A stretch of 64,000 nt of DNA from CAVVSD01 sp963757125 (lineage in GTDB: Bacteria; Actinomycetota; Thermoleophilia; Solirubrobacterales; Solirubrobacteraceae). The DNA lies in contig CAVWQP010000004.1 in NCBI GenBank assembly GCA_963757125.1, positions 1,617,060 through 1,681,059 of the forward strand. The letters run 5' to 3'. A model generated the notes under the pieces. It saw only the letters and a list, made by a program, of their open reading frames with translations, was not told where the DNA came from and did no database searches. This document shows positions 48,720-57,016 of the stretch, one piece after another; positions within the stretch are counted from its first letter, which is position 1; each line of letters opens with the position of its first letter. The position numbers were made by a program, and so were the translations under genes.

Positions 48720-49493
48720 ATGTCTCTCGTCCTCATCACCGGCTCGAACGACGGACTCGGCCGCGACGCCGCCCGCCGCCTCGTCGACGACGGCCACCGG
48801 GTCGTCGGCCACGCACGCAATACGGAGAAGGCCGACGGGCTCCGCCGCGAGCTGCCGGGCCTCGCCGACGTCCTCGTGGCCGACCTGTCCAGCGCGGCCC
48901 AGGTGCGGCGGCTGGCCGAGGAGGCCGACGCGATCGGGACCTTCGACGCGGTCATCCACAACGCGGGCATCGGCTTCCGCGAGCCGGACCGCGGCCCGAC
49001 CGAGGACGGGCACGCCCGCACCCTGGCCGTCAACGCGCTCGCGCCCTATCTGCTGACGGCGCTCATGCAGCCGGCCGGGCGCCTCGTCTACCTCACGAGC
49101 GGCCTGCACGAGCAGGGCGGGACGGACCTCGACGACCTCGACTGGACCGAGCGTGCTTGGGACGGGAGGCAGGCGTACTGCGGACTCCAAGCTCTTCGAC
49201 GCGACGCTCGCCGCCGCCGATCGCCCGCAGGAGGCCGGACATCGTCTCGACCTCGGTCACACCGGGCTGGGTGGCGACGAAGATGGGCGGCGCAGGGCGC
49301 GCCGGACGACCTCGACGCCGGCTCGGTCACCCAGGTCTGGCTCGCCGTCTCGGACGACCCGGAGGCGCTGCAGAGCGGCACGCTGTACTACCACCAGGCG
49401 CCGCGCCACACCCACCCGGCGGTGGCCGACGAGGCGTTCCAGGAGGCCCTCCTCGACGCCTTCGCGCGGCTCACGGGCGTGTCGTTGCCCTGA
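48720..49493 (+). CDS. Short-chain dehydrogenase/reductase with compensating frameshifts
   Basis: An SDR of about 257 residues. The NAD site is LVLITGSNDGLGRDAARRLV, NNAG is replaced by VIHNAGIGFREPDRG, and the Ser lies in RLVYLTSGLHEQGG. Just after DDLDWTERAWDGRQAY the frame breaks (about 49178). The expected SKLFDATLAAA is in the second frame, ARRRPDIVSTSVTPGWVATK in the third, and from about 49300 the first frame returns with PDDLDAGSVTQVWLAVSDDP. Three shifts within 130 bp that restore the frame suggest local sequence errors. Downstream of the alcohol dehydrogenase by 6 bp. Confidence 0.78.
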   Translation: MSLVLITGSNDGLGRDAARRLVDDGHRVVGHARNTEKADGLRRELPGLADVLVADLSSAAQVRRLAEEADAIGTFDAVIHNAGIGFREPDRGPTEDGHARTLAVNALAPYLLTALMQPAGRLVYLTSGLHEQGGTDLDDLDWTERAWDGRQAYCGLQALRRDARRRRSPAGGRTSSRPRSHRAGWRRRWAAQGAPDDLDAGSVTQVWLAVSDDPEALQSGTLYYHQAPRHTHPAVADEAFQEALLDAFARLTGVSLP

Positions 49494-50325
49494 CCCGCGT
49501 CACGCGCAGCCGCACCCGCCGCTCGCGGTCGCCTGGGCAGCCGCAGCACTCGTCCTTGGCGGCGGGCTCGCAGCACGTCGCCTGCGCATCCGCGGCGCAG
49601 CAGTCCGTGTCGGGTTTGCGTGCGCGGACGATGGCCGATCCGGCCTTCTCGTGGACGCGGTGCGTCTCGGTGATGTCGATGTCGGTCAGGCCGGCGGCGG
49701 TGAGCGCGTCGGCGAACTCCGCGTGGGTCAGCGCGCCGGCGATGCAGCCGGTGTAGGCGGCCATGTCGGCCTTGGTGGCGGCGTCCATGTCGGGGTCGGC
49801 GATCACGTCGGAGACGGCGAGGCGCCCGCCGGGCTTGAGGACGCGGGCGGCCTCGCGGAGCACCTGCCCTTTGTCGCCGGCGAGGTTGATGACGCAGTTG
49901 GAGATGACCACGTCGACGGTGTCGGCGGGGAGCGGGATCGCCTCGATGTCGCCCTTGAGCCACTCGACGTTCTCCACGCCCGCCTCGAGCTGGTTCCGGC
50001 GGGCGAGGGCGAGCATCTCGTCGAGCTCATCCAGGCCGTAGGCCTTGCCGGTGGGGCCGACGCGGCGAGCGGAGAGCAGGACGTCGATGCCGCCGCCGGA
50101 GCCGAGGTCGAGCACCGTCTCGCCCTCGTGCAGCTCGGCGACCGCGGTCGGGTTGCCGCAGCCGAGGGAGGCGAGGACGGCGGTGTCCGGAAGCGCGCCG
50201 CGCTCTTCGGCGGCGTAGAGGCCGGCGCCGAACTCCGGTCCGCAGCACGCCTGCTCCTCACCGGCCGCGACGCGCGCGGCGGCGGCGGCGTAGCGGGCGC
50301 GGACCGCCTCACGGGTGCTCTCCAT
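49471..50325 (-). CDS. arsM: Arsenite methyltransferase
   Basis: A 284-residue SAM enzyme methylating trivalent arsenic. SAM motif I is TVLDLGSGGGIDVLLSARRV. Conserved cysteines lie in GEEQACCGPEFG, VVISNCVINLAGDKG and AAYTGCIAGALTHAEF. The C-terminal tail is unusually Cys-rich (DTDCCAADAQATCC, then KDECCGCPG), perhaps an extra arsenic-binding segment. The ATG is 2 bp from the arsR stop, so the two are co-transcribed. The 3' end overlaps the convergent SDR by 23 nt. Confidence 0.9.
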   Translation of the reverse strand: MESTREAVRARYAAAAARVAAGEEQACCGPEFGAGLYAAEERGALPDTAVLASLGCGNPTAVAELHEGETVLDLGSGGGIDVLLSARRVGPTGKAYGLDELDEMLALARRNQLEAGVENVEWLKGDIEAIPLPADTVDVVISNCVINLAGDKGQVLREAARVLKPGGRLAVSDVIADPDMDAATKADMAAYTGCIAGALTHAEFADALTAAGLTDIDITETHRVHEKAGSAIVRARKPDTDCCAADAQATCCEPAAKDECCGCPGDRERRVRLRVTRVRATTRP

Positions 50326-50327
50326 CG

Positions 50328-50684
50328 TCAGTCTCCGATCCATGCTGCCAGCGGCGCGAGGGCCTCCGGCTTGACGTAGTAGTACGCCCACAGCCCGCGG
50401 CGCTCGGAGTCGACGAGACCGGCGGCGCGGAGCTTCTTGAGGTGGTGCGAGAGCGTCGACTGCCCGATGTCGAAGAGCGGCAGGAGCTCGCACACGCAGA
50501 CCTTGCCCGCGTGCTTGCGCAGCACGTCGACGAGCTGGATGCGCACCGGGTCGCCGAGGGCCTTGGCGACGTCCGCGAGGCGGATCGCGTCGTCCGCTCC
50601 GACGTCGGGCAGGACGAGCGGCTCGCAGCAGGGCTCCCCGATGGGGCGCTTCCGCTTCGGTGCCAGAACTAGATCGACGCTCAT
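50328..50684 (-). CDS. arsR: ArsR family arsenic-responsive repressor
   Basis: A 118-residue winged-helix repressor. AIRLADVAKALGDPVRIQLV precedes the metal-binding loop GKVCVCELLPLFDIGQSTLS (the C-V-C-E-L pair senses arsenite in ArsR) and HHLKKLRAAGLVDSERRGLW. A further Cys pair is near the N-terminus (GEPCCEP), as in actinobacterial ArsR variants. ATG 50684 lies in a CATCGATG palindrome between the divergent arsC and arsRM units, implying repression of both. Confidence 0.9.
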   Translation of the reverse strand: MSVDLVLAPKRKRPIGEPCCEPLVLPDVGADDAIRLADVAKALGDPVRIQLVDVLRKHAGKVCVCELLPLFDIGQSTLSHHLKKLRAAGLVDSERRGLWAYYYVKPEALAPLAAWIGD

Positions 50685-50705
50685 CGATGCAATAGCGTAC
50701 ATCCC
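50682..50705. promoter_or_regulatory. Divergent ars promoter/operator
   Basis: Only 21 bp separate the arsR and arsC starts, so both transcripts are nearly leaderless or their promoters lie within the opposite gene. The 8-bp palindrome CATCGATG (50682-50689) and an AT-richer core around CAATAG are candidate ArsR contacts. Boundaries are uncertain. Confidence 0.4.
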
Positions 50706-51101
50706 GTGGCGAACGTCCTCTTCGTCTGCAAGGCCAACGCGGGCCGATCCCAGATGAGTCAGGCGCTCCTCGAGCGCGTCGCCGGCGCGCGCCACGAAGC
50801 GCGCTCCGCGGGCAGCGAGGCCGACCCGACGGGATCCGTGCATCCGCCCGTCGTCGAGGTGATGCGCGAGCTGGACATCGACCTCGCCGACCGCCGCCCG
50901 CACCGCCTCGACCGCGCCGACGCAGCATGGGCTGACGTCGTGGTCACGATGGGTTGCGGCGACGCCTGCCCCTACATCCCGGGCAGGCGCTACATCGACT
51001 GGGACCTCCCCGATCCGAGCGGGCGTCCCGTCCACGAGGTCCGCGCGATCCGCGATGACATCCGCGCCCGGGTCGAGGCGCTCGCTGCCGAGCTGGGGTA
51101 G
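50706..51101 (+). CDS. arsC: Arsenate reductase, low-molecular-weight phosphatase type
   Basis: A 131-residue protein with the P-loop VCKANAGRSQMSQALLERVA (C-x5-R) near the N-terminus and the acid loop DWDLPDPSGRPVHEVRAIRD (D-P). An additional Cys pair in MGCGDACPYIPGR could be the resolving thiols of thioredoxin- or mycothiol-dependent reduction of arsenate to arsenite. GTG start. It is divergent from arsRM, completing a compact resistance locus (reduction, methylation, control) with no visible efflux pump. Confidence 0.87.
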   Translation: MANVLFVCKANAGRSQMSQALLERVAGARHEARSAGSEADPTGSVHPPVVEVMRELDIDLADRRPHRLDRADAAWADVVVTMGCGDACPYIPGRRYIDWDLPDPSGRPVHEVRAIRDDIRARVEALAAELG

Positions 51102-51160
51102 GCGCATAGGCGCGTACATGGGTCATCGGGTTCCGCAGGCTCGACGGCGTCGAGGACGGC

Positions 51161-51283
51161 GTGGTCGACAGCATCGACCGCACGGCCTTCGCGCCCGACA
51201 CCACCGTCGAGCAGGCGGAGGACATCGCAGCCCAGGTGCGCCACGCGGTGACGGGCTCCGTCGAGCACGTCGGTAGGGAGTAG
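51161..51283 (+). CDS. Possible 40-residue hypothetical protein or gene fragment
   Basis: A GC-biased frame reading VVDSIDRTAFAPDTTVEQAE, then AAQVRHAVTGSVEHVGRE to TAG at 51281. It extends upstream without a standard start (IGFRRLDGVEDG), so it may be the tail of a damaged gene. No family recognised and no ribosome site. Confidence 0.25.
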   Translation: MVDSIDRTAFAPDTTVEQAEDIAAQVRHAVTGSVEHVGRE

Positions 51284-51339
51284 CCTCGCCGGGGAGTGGC
51301 GGGTCCTTCCGCCTCCGCCCGACCCGAGGTCCTCCAGCC

Positions 51340-51558
51340 ATGGCGCACCCTTCCGATCACGAGAGCGGGCCCACCATCACAGCGAAGCTCGATGACGGGC
51401 CCCTGAAGGGGCAGCGCATCGAGACCCAGATCGTCGAGGGCCGAGCGCCCTCCACGATCGATGCGACGGCCGACGACGGCAGCACGTGCCGCTACGTCCT
51501 CGCGGAGTGGACGCAGAGCGGCCCGTCCGCGGCCTACACCTTCCTCTACGTCGTGTAG
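51340..51558 (+). CDS. 72-residue hypothetical protein
   Basis: Soluble and beta-rich: GPTITAKLDDGPLKGQRIET, then DDGSTCRYVLAEWTQSGPSA and YTFLYVV. The strand-turn-strand pattern with one Cys looks like a small compact domain of the type found near many actinobacterial regulatory genes, but no family can be named. Its stop abuts the convergent DUF1801 gene exactly. Confidence 0.55.
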   Translation: MAHPSDHESGPTITAKLDDGPLKGQRIETQIVEGRAPSTIDATADDGSTCRYVLAEWTQSGPSAAYTFLYVV

Positions 51559-51942
51559 TCAGCGCTCCTTGGATCCGTTGAGGTCCACGGCCTCGCGGAC
51601 GAGAGCCTTGAACGCCTTCTCGTCGATGGCGTCGCCCTCGTGGAAGTCGATCGCGCGCCGGACGTTGCCCTCGAGGCTCGAGTTGAAGAGGCCCGACGGG
51701 TCCTCCAGCGAGGCGCCCTTGGCGAACGTCACCTTCACGGCGGCCTTGTAGGACTCGCCCGTGCAGAGCATGCCCTCGTGGTACCAGGTCGGGACGCCGC
51801 GCCACTTCCACTCCTCGACGACGTCCGGCTCCGCCTCCTTGATCAGCGCACGGAGCCTGGCGAGCGTCTCGCCGCGCCAGTCACCCAGCTCCTCGATGCG
51901 TTCGTCGATCAGCTCGGACGGAGACTTCTCGCTCTGCGCCAT
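51559..51942 (-). CDS. DUF1801 (YdhG-like) domain protein
   Basis: A 127-residue protein of the DUF1801/YdhG fold. The signature ALIKEAEPDVVEEWKWRGVP with TWYHEGMLCTGESYKAAVKV and FAKGASLEDPSGLFNSSLEG is diagnostic (E-x-W-K-W-x-x-P-x-W). The domain is structurally similar to frataxin-like folds, but its role is unknown. It lies just after the Mo-hydroxylase operon end on the same strand (26 bp), so it may be read through from it. Confidence 0.82.
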   Translation of the reverse strand: MAQSEKSPSELIDERIEELGDWRGETLARLRALIKEAEPDVVEEWKWRGVPTWYHEGMLCTGESYKAAVKVTFAKGASLEDPSGLFNSSLEGNVRRAIDFHEGDAIDEKAFKALVREAVDLNGSKER

Positions 51943-51968
51943 GCCGCCGATCCTAATGAAGCAACGCG

Positions 51969-54344
51969 TCAGCCCGAGGCCGCGGCGATCAGCGCATCCG
52001 GGTCGCCCAGGACGTTGTCGCGCCACGACGGCCCGAGGTGGGGCAGGCTGACGTCCTCCTCGGCGCCGACGAGCAGTCCGAGCACCCGGACGGGCGTGAG
52101 CGGCAGGCGATGGACGGGCCGGTCGATGGCGTCCGCGACCGCGCAGGCGACCGCGGCGCCGACGTTGAGGATCGGGACCTCGCCGGCGCCCTTCGCCCCC
52201 AACGGGCCGATCGACGGCGCGCCCTCGTGCAGGTCGATCCGCACGGGCACGGAGTCGCCCGCGAGCGGCAGCCGGTAGGTCTCGAAGCCCGCCTGCGCCA
52301 ACCGCCCGTCGGCGCCGAGCGTCAGCTCCTCGTGCAATGCGTAGCCGAGGCCCTGCACGACGCCGCCCTGGATCTGCCCGTGGATCGCGCGGGGGTTGAT
52401 CGCACGGCCCACGTCCTGCACGACGCGGTAGTCGAGGACCTCGACGTGACCGGTGTCGGGATCGACGGCCACGTCGCACTCGTGCACGGCGAAGACGGGC
52501 AGGTCGAGCGCCTCGATCATGTGCCCCGCGGCGCAGCCGGGCATCGCGCCGGCGCCGGGCGCGGTGAACGAGCCGGTGCCGGAGATCGGTCCCGACGTCG
52601 CGTTCGCGTGCGCGATGACCTGCAGCACGGTGACCCGGCTGGCGGGCGCGCCGACGACGCTGACGAACCCGTCCGCCAGCTCGAGATCCTCCGGCGACGC
52701 CTCGAGCATGTCGGCGGCGGCGTCGAGGAGCTTGCGGCGCACCTCGTCGCCCGCCATCGCGCTCGCCGAGCCGAGCGAGACGGTGGTCCGCCCGCCGCCG
52801 ACGCCCATGTCGTAGCCGCCGGCATCCGTGTCCGCCGCCTTGACGACGACGTCCTCCGGGCGCATCCCGAGCCGGTCGGCGACGATCTGCGGCAGCGCCT
52901 GGACGAGCGAGCCGGAGCCGATCTCCACGCCCGCGGTGATGAGGGTCGCGCTCCCGTCGGGGTTGAGGTTGACCGTCGCGGCCGAGGGGCCGACGAAGAT
53001 GAACCAGGTCCCGACCGTCACCGAGGTGCCCAGCAGGCGGCCGTCGGCCGGCGGCGCCGGGCGCTGCCCGCGCAGCGCCTCCATCCGCTCGAGCATCGGA
53101 CCGAGGACGTCGCCTTCGAAGACCTGGCCGGTGGCGCCGAGGTCGCCGTCGCCGAGGACGTTGCGGCGGCGGAACTCCCAGCGGTCCATCCCCAGCGCGT
53201 CGCAGATCTCGTCCGTGTGGCGTTCGAGGGCGAACGTGCAGTACACGCCGTTGCAGGCCCGGAAGGCGCCGGTCGGCGCGGTGTTCGTGTAGACCGCGCG
53301 GCTGACGAGCCGCACCGAGCCCAGGCGGTAGTTGCCGGTGAGCGTGTGCGCGGTCATCGTCGTGAGGAAGGTCTGCTCGCCGCCGTAGGCGCCGCAGTCC
53401 ATGAGCACGACCGCCTCACGGCCGACGATCTCGCCGTCGGCGGTCACCGCGGACCGGATGCGGATCTCGGCGTTCTCGCGCGCGAGCGCCGTGCGCATCT
53501 CCTCCTCGCGGGAGAAGCTCATCTTCACCGGGAGGCCCGTCCGCTGCGCGAGCAGCGCGGCGAACGGCTCGATGCTCGCCTCGTACTTCTGCCCGAAGCC
53601 GCCGCCGACGGCGGACGGGACGACGACGCGGACCGCGCTGTCCGCGCACCCGAGCAGGCGCGCGATCGCGCTGCGCACCGCCCACGGGTACTGCGTGGAG
53701 GTCTCGACGACGTGGCGCCCGTCCTCGAAGCGCGCGATGGCGACGCGCGGCTCGAGCGACGCCTGGTTCTGGCGCCCGACGGCGAACTCGCTCTCGACGA
53801 CCGTCACGTCGTCGCGGGCGAACGCCGCGTCGGTGTCGCCGCGCACGACCGTCGCCTCCCAGGCGACGTTGCCGGCACGCAGGCCGCCGGCGACGATCTC
53901 CTCGTAGCCCTCCCAGCCGGGATGCAGGTCGCGGGCGCCGGGCGCCAGCGCCTCGGCCATCGTGAGATGCGCCTCGAGCGGCTCGGTCTCCACGACGATC
54001 GTGGCCGCCGCCGCCCGGGCGAGCTCGAGCGTCTCGGCGGCGACGGCGGCGACCGGCTCGCCGTGGAAGCGCACGTGCTCGCGCGCGAAGAGCGGGTGGT
54101 CGGCGATCCCGACGCCGTACAGGCCGGGCGCGTCCGCCTCGGTGACGACCGCGTGCACCCCAGGCATCGCGAGGGCCGCGCTCACGTCGATGCGCGTGAT
54201 CCGCCCCGCGGGGACGTCGGCGCGGGCGAGCGCGCCGTGGAGCATGCCCGCCTCGGCGCGGTCGACGGCGTAGCGCGTGCGGCCGCGCAGCTTGTCCTCG
54301 GCGTCGCGGCGCGGGAGATCGCGCCCGATCTGCTCCCCGTTCAT
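51969..54344 (-). CDS. Molybdenum hydroxylase large subunit (xanthine/aldehyde/CO dehydrogenase type)
   Basis: A 791-residue molybdopterin-cytosine-dinucleotide subunit. It begins with DLPRRDAEDKLRGRTRYAVD and contains HFHGEPVAAVA-type segments, VPSAVGGGFGQKYEASIEPF (cofactor loop), the active-site loop TAPTGAFRACNGVYCTFALE and the late GPLGAKGAGEVPILNVGAAV with the catalytic-Glu region (G-A-K-G-x-G-E). The loop is neither the AYRCSFR of CO dehydrogenase nor the FRGFG of xanthine dehydrogenase. Substrate is therefore open: an aldehyde or N-heterocycle. It overlaps the Fe-S subunit by 4 nt. Confidence 0.88.
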   Translation of the reverse strand: MNGEQIGRDLPRRDAEDKLRGRTRYAVDRAEAGMLHGALARADVPAGRITRIDVSAALAMPGVHAVVTEADAPGLYGVGIADHPLFAREHVRFHGEPVAAVAAETLELARAAAATIVVETEPLEAHLTMAEALAPGARDLHPGWEGYEEIVAGGLRAGNVAWEATVVRGDTDAAFARDDVTVVESEFAVGRQNQASLEPRVAIARFEDGRHVVETSTQYPWAVRSAIARLLGCADSAVRVVVPSAVGGGFGQKYEASIEPFAALLAQRTGLPVKMSFSREEEMRTALARENAEIRIRSAVTADGEIVGREAVVLMDCGAYGGEQTFLTTMTAHTLTGNYRLGSVRLVSRAVYTNTAPTGAFRACNGVYCTFALERHTDEICDALGMDRWEFRRRNVLGDGDLGATGQVFEGDVLGPMLERMEALRGQRPAPPADGRLLGTSVTVGTWFIFVGPSAATVNLNPDGSATLITAGVEIGSGSLVQALPQIVADRLGMRPEDVVVKAADTDAGGYDMGVGGGRTTVSLGSASAMAGDEVRRKLLDAAADMLEASPEDLELADGFVSVVGAPASRVTVLQVIAHANATSGPISGTGSFTAPGAGAMPGCAAGHMIEALDLPVFAVHECDVAVDPDTGHVEVLDYRVVQDVGRAINPRAIHGQIQGGVVQGLGYALHEELTLGADGRLAQAGFETYRLPLAGDSVPVRIDLHEGAPSIGPLGAKGAGEVPILNVGAAVACAVADAIDRPVHRLPLTPVRVLGLLVGAEEDVSLPHLGPSWRDNVLGDPDALIAAASG

Positions 54345-54799
54345 CGGGGCTCCTTCCCGGCCGCCAGGGCAGCCTCGACGATCTGCTCGTAGCCCGTGCA
54401 GCGGCAGATGTTGCCCACGAGCGCGTCTCGGACGGCGTCCTCGCCGGGCGCCGGATCGCGCGCGAGCAGTGCGGTGAGCGACATGAGGACGCCCGGGAAG
54501 CACATGCCGCACTGGACGGCGTCGTTGGCCTGCATCGCCGCCTGCAGCGGGGAGAGACCGTCGCCGTCGGCGAGCGACTCCACCGTGCGGACGGAGCGCC
54601 CCTCGACGTGGGCGAGCGGGACGAGGCACGACGTCGCGGGCTCGTCGTCGACGAGCACCGTGCAGGCGCCGCAGAACCCCTCCTCGCACGCGACCTTCGT
54701 CCCCGTCAGGTGCAGGCGCTCGCGCAGCACCGTCGACAGCGGGGTGAGCGGGGGCGCGTCGACGGTCCGCTCCTGCCCGTTGACCGTGAACGCGATCAC
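54341..54799 (-). CDS. Molybdenum hydroxylase [2Fe-2S] subunit
   Basis: A 152-residue two-cluster ferredoxin. The plant-type cluster is bound by CEEGFCGACTVLVDDEPATS plus Cys of the preceding and following strands. The second cluster is bound by CGMCFPGVLMSLTALL and NICRCTGYEQIVEAAL. This is the standard CoxS/XdhC electron-transfer subunit between Mo and FAD. It overlaps both neighbours by 4 nt, so the three subunits are translated in a coupled series. Confidence 0.93.
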   Translation of the reverse strand: MIAFTVNGQERTVDAPPLTPLSTVLRERLHLTGTKVACEEGFCGACTVLVDDEPATSCLVPLAHVEGRSVRTVESLADGDGLSPLQAAMQANDAVQCGMCFPGVLMSLTALLARDPAPGEDAVRDALVGNICRCTGYEQIVEAALAAGKEPR

Positions 54800-55572
54800 G
54801 CCATCGCCTCGAGGGCGCGCGCGAGCAGCGTCGGGAGCACGTGAACCCGGTACCAGCCGGGTGCCTCGACGCCGTCGCGGGGCGTCAGCTCGCCGGCGTG
54901 CGCGCGGGCGGCGGCGACCGGGTCGCCGGTCTCCACCGTGCGCCAGCGGCGCGGCGTCGCCTCGACCGAGCCGATCGCGACGCGCAGGCCGTCGTCGTCC
55001 TCCGCGAGGCTGGCGATCGCAACCGGGTAGTCGCCGGCCTTGCGCAGCGTCAGGCGCGCGTGCGCGGAGCGGCGCGGCACCGTCGCGGTCACGCCGGTGA
55101 CGAGCGAGCCCGGCACCGGCCGCAGGTCCTCCAGCGCGACCTCCTCGGTGCCCGCGGTCGTCGCGACCGTCACGGTGGCGTCGAGCGCGAGCAGCGCCGG
55201 GACGAGGTCGGACGCCGGGAACGCCGCCGTCGCCACCGCGCCGCCGACGGTCGCGTGGGCGCGGACGGCCGGGTTCGCGGAGCGCGCGGCCGCGTCGTGC
55301 AGGCCGCGCAGCCGCGGCTCGCCGGCGAGCGCCGCGGCGATCTGCGCGTGCGTCGCACCCGCGCCGATCCGCACGGTCCCGTCGTCGATCGCGACCTCCC
55401 GCAGGCCGGGGATGCGGTCCAGCGAGACGTAGAGCGGCGGGTGCGCGTCGCCGCGCAGGGGCGCCCGCATGATCCAGGTGCCGCCCGCGAGCGGGGCCCC
55501 GTCGGTTCCCGCGGCCGCGAGCCGCTCGACCGCGTCCTCCGTCGACTCGGCGAAGACGACGTCCGCGTTCAA
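54796..55572 (-). CDS. Molybdenum hydroxylase FAD-binding subunit (CoxM type)
   Basis: A 258-residue FAD subunit. The FAD loop is GAPLAGGTWIMRAPL (the A-G-G-T-x-L-M-x equivalent), the second FAD motif is VRIGAGATHAQIAAALAGEP, and the third is NPAVRAHATVGGAVATAAFP (T-V-G-G-x-x). CO_deh_flav_C follows. The start is TTG 55572 with GGGGAG upstream, overlapping the preceding stop as TTGA. It passes electrons to NAD or a quinone. Confidence 0.87.
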   Translation of the reverse strand: MNADVVFAESTEDAVERLAAAGTDGAPLAGGTWIMRAPLRGDAHPPLYVSLDRIPGLREVAIDDGTVRIGAGATHAQIAAALAGEPRLRGLHDAAARSANPAVRAHATVGGAVATAAFPASDLVPALLALDATVTVATTAGTEEVALEDLRPVPGSLVTGVTATVPRRSAHARLTLRKAGDYPVAIASLAEDDDGLRVAIGSVEATPRRWRTVETGDPVAAARAHAGELTPRDGVEAPGWYRVHVLPTLLARALEAMA

Positions 55573-56213
55573 CGATCTCCCCAGCGCAGGTTGTTCGCGT
55601 AGTCGTCCTCGACGTACGCCTCGATGTCCTCCACGCTCATGTCCGCCAGCGCCATGTGGTCGCGCCAGATGCGGGCGGGGGGCGCGAGCCCGTCGCGCTC
55701 GGGCCAGGCCGACGGCTCCCAGAGCTTCGACCGGATGAACGCCTTCGCGCAGTGCAGGTACGCCTCGTCGGTCTCGACGACGATCGCGGCGATCGGCGGC
55801 TTGCGCCCGTTGCGGTAGCGCTCGAGGAGCTCGGGGTCGCGGGAGATCGTGGCCCGCCCGTTCACGCGGAGTGTCTCGCGCATGCCGGGGATCATGAACA
55901 GGAGCCCGATCCGCCCGGTGGCGACGATGTTGCGGACGGTGTCGAGCCGCCGGTTGCCCGGCTCGTCGGGCAGCACGAGGGTGCCCGGGCCGACGACGTC
56001 GCAGAAGCCGGGGACACCACCCCGGGGGGACGCGTCGCACGTCCCGTCGTCGCCGACCGTCGCGACGGCGACGAACGGCGAGAGCGCGATGAACGCCCTG
56101 CAGTGCTCGTCGAGGTGCGGGATCGCCTTGACCTTGACCGCCTCGTCGGGCGCGCCGTACAGCTCGGTGATCTCGTCCTGGCTGGTCACAAGGTGCTGCT
56201 GGGCGGTGCTCAT
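55569..56213 (-). CDS. FMN-binding PPOX-type flavoprotein, MSMEG_1061 family
   Basis: A 214-residue pyridoxamine-phosphate-oxidase-fold protein. The core ITELYGAPDEAVKVKAIPHL, HCRAFIALSPFVAVATVGDD, CDASPRGGVPGFCDVVGPGT and GRIGLLFMIPGMRETLRVNG with AKAFIRSKLWEPSAWPERDG is the MSMEG_1061 pattern. Such enzymes bind FMN or F420, and their substrates are unknown. First gene of the Mo-hydroxylase operon, coupled to CoxM by a TTGA overlap, so it may be a redox partner. Confidence 0.85.
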   Translation of the reverse strand: MSTAQQHLVTSQDEITELYGAPDEAVKVKAIPHLDEHCRAFIALSPFVAVATVGDDGTCDASPRGGVPGFCDVVGPGTLVLPDEPGNRRLDTVRNIVATGRIGLLFMIPGMRETLRVNGRATISRDPELLERYRNGRKPPIAAIVVETDEAYLHCAKAFIRSKLWEPSAWPERDGLAPPARIWRDHMALADMSVEDIEAYVEDDYANNLRWGDR

Positions 56214-56353
56214 GCTCGCTCTCCCAGTCCCCGGATTGGCCTCATGACCGTACGCGATGCGCAGGAGTTGGCGGCTCGGCGTTCGTACACCCGCCGAGGC
56301 TCCGATTTCCGGTCTGGGCGCGTGGCCGCTCGGATGGTCTCATCGCCGGGGGC

Positions 56354-57016
56354 ATGCATCGGATCACGCGCGGGAGGGCGCTCCTCGGCGTCCTCGCCAT
56401 CGCGCTGGCCGGCGCCGACGTGGCCACGGCGCAGGTCACGGACCCGCCCGCCGAGCTGTGGCGCGACTACCCGCTGACGACCCGGACGGAGACGCCGCCC
56501 GTGGTGCCGCAGGCCGCCCGGCGCAGGGCGGCGAGCTCGACGAGTCCGTCCGGACCGGGGACGGCGATCCGACGTCGCCGCTCGTGGCCGCGGGCGCCGG
56601 GACCTCGTGGTCGTCGCGGCGGGCGCGGCGGCCGGCTGGGCGCGCCGGGGGCGGCCCCGCGCGCGGCGAGCGGCGCGCGCGAGGTCGTCGCGAGCGTCGC
56701 GGGCACCGCGGCCGGCCCGGTGTACGAGGTCGTCTGGCGTCACGGCGGGCGGCGCGCGTGCTTCGAGCTCGCCCGCATCGACGGCGACGACGACGACGCC
56801 GTCGAGCTGCCCCGCTCCCGGGCGTCGACCTGGCGCGTCGAGGGCACGCCCCCGGCCGTGACGTCGCTGCGCCTCGACCTGGCGGAGCTGTCCACCCATC
56901 TGCGCGCCTCGGGCTGGCAGCCCGCGGGCTCGGGCGATGCCTGGTACGCCCTGCGCTTCCGGGCGCCTATCCGAAGCTCACACCCTGAGCCAGTGGGAGC
57001 TCGTCGGAGAAGTTGA
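56354..57016 (+). CDS. Putative secreted protein with internal frameshifts
   Basis: Starts MHRITRGRALLGVLAIALAG with a signal peptide ending near ATAQ-V, then DPPAELWRDYPLTTRTETPP. From about 56520 to 56690 this frame becomes Arg/Pro-rich nonsense-like sequence. More natural peptides appear in other frames (GGELDESVRTGDGDPTSPLV, then VVVAAGAAAGWARRGRPRA, a possible membrane helix). After that it returns to VVASVAGTAAGPVYEVVWRH and RACFELARIDGDDDDAVELP. Indels are therefore likely. No family recognised. The end overlaps the convergent aldehyde dehydrogenase by 50 nt. Confidence 0.5.
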   Translation: MHRITRGRALLGVLAIALAGADVATAQVTDPPAELWRDYPLTTRTETPPVVPQAARRRAASSTSPSGPGTAIRRRRSWPRAPGPRGRRGGRGGRLGAPGAAPRAASGAREVVASVAGTAAGPVYEVVWRHGGRRACFELARIDGDDDDAVELPRSRASTWRVEGTPPAVTSLRLDLAELSTHLRASGWQPAGSGDAWYALRFRAPIRSSHPEPVGARRRS

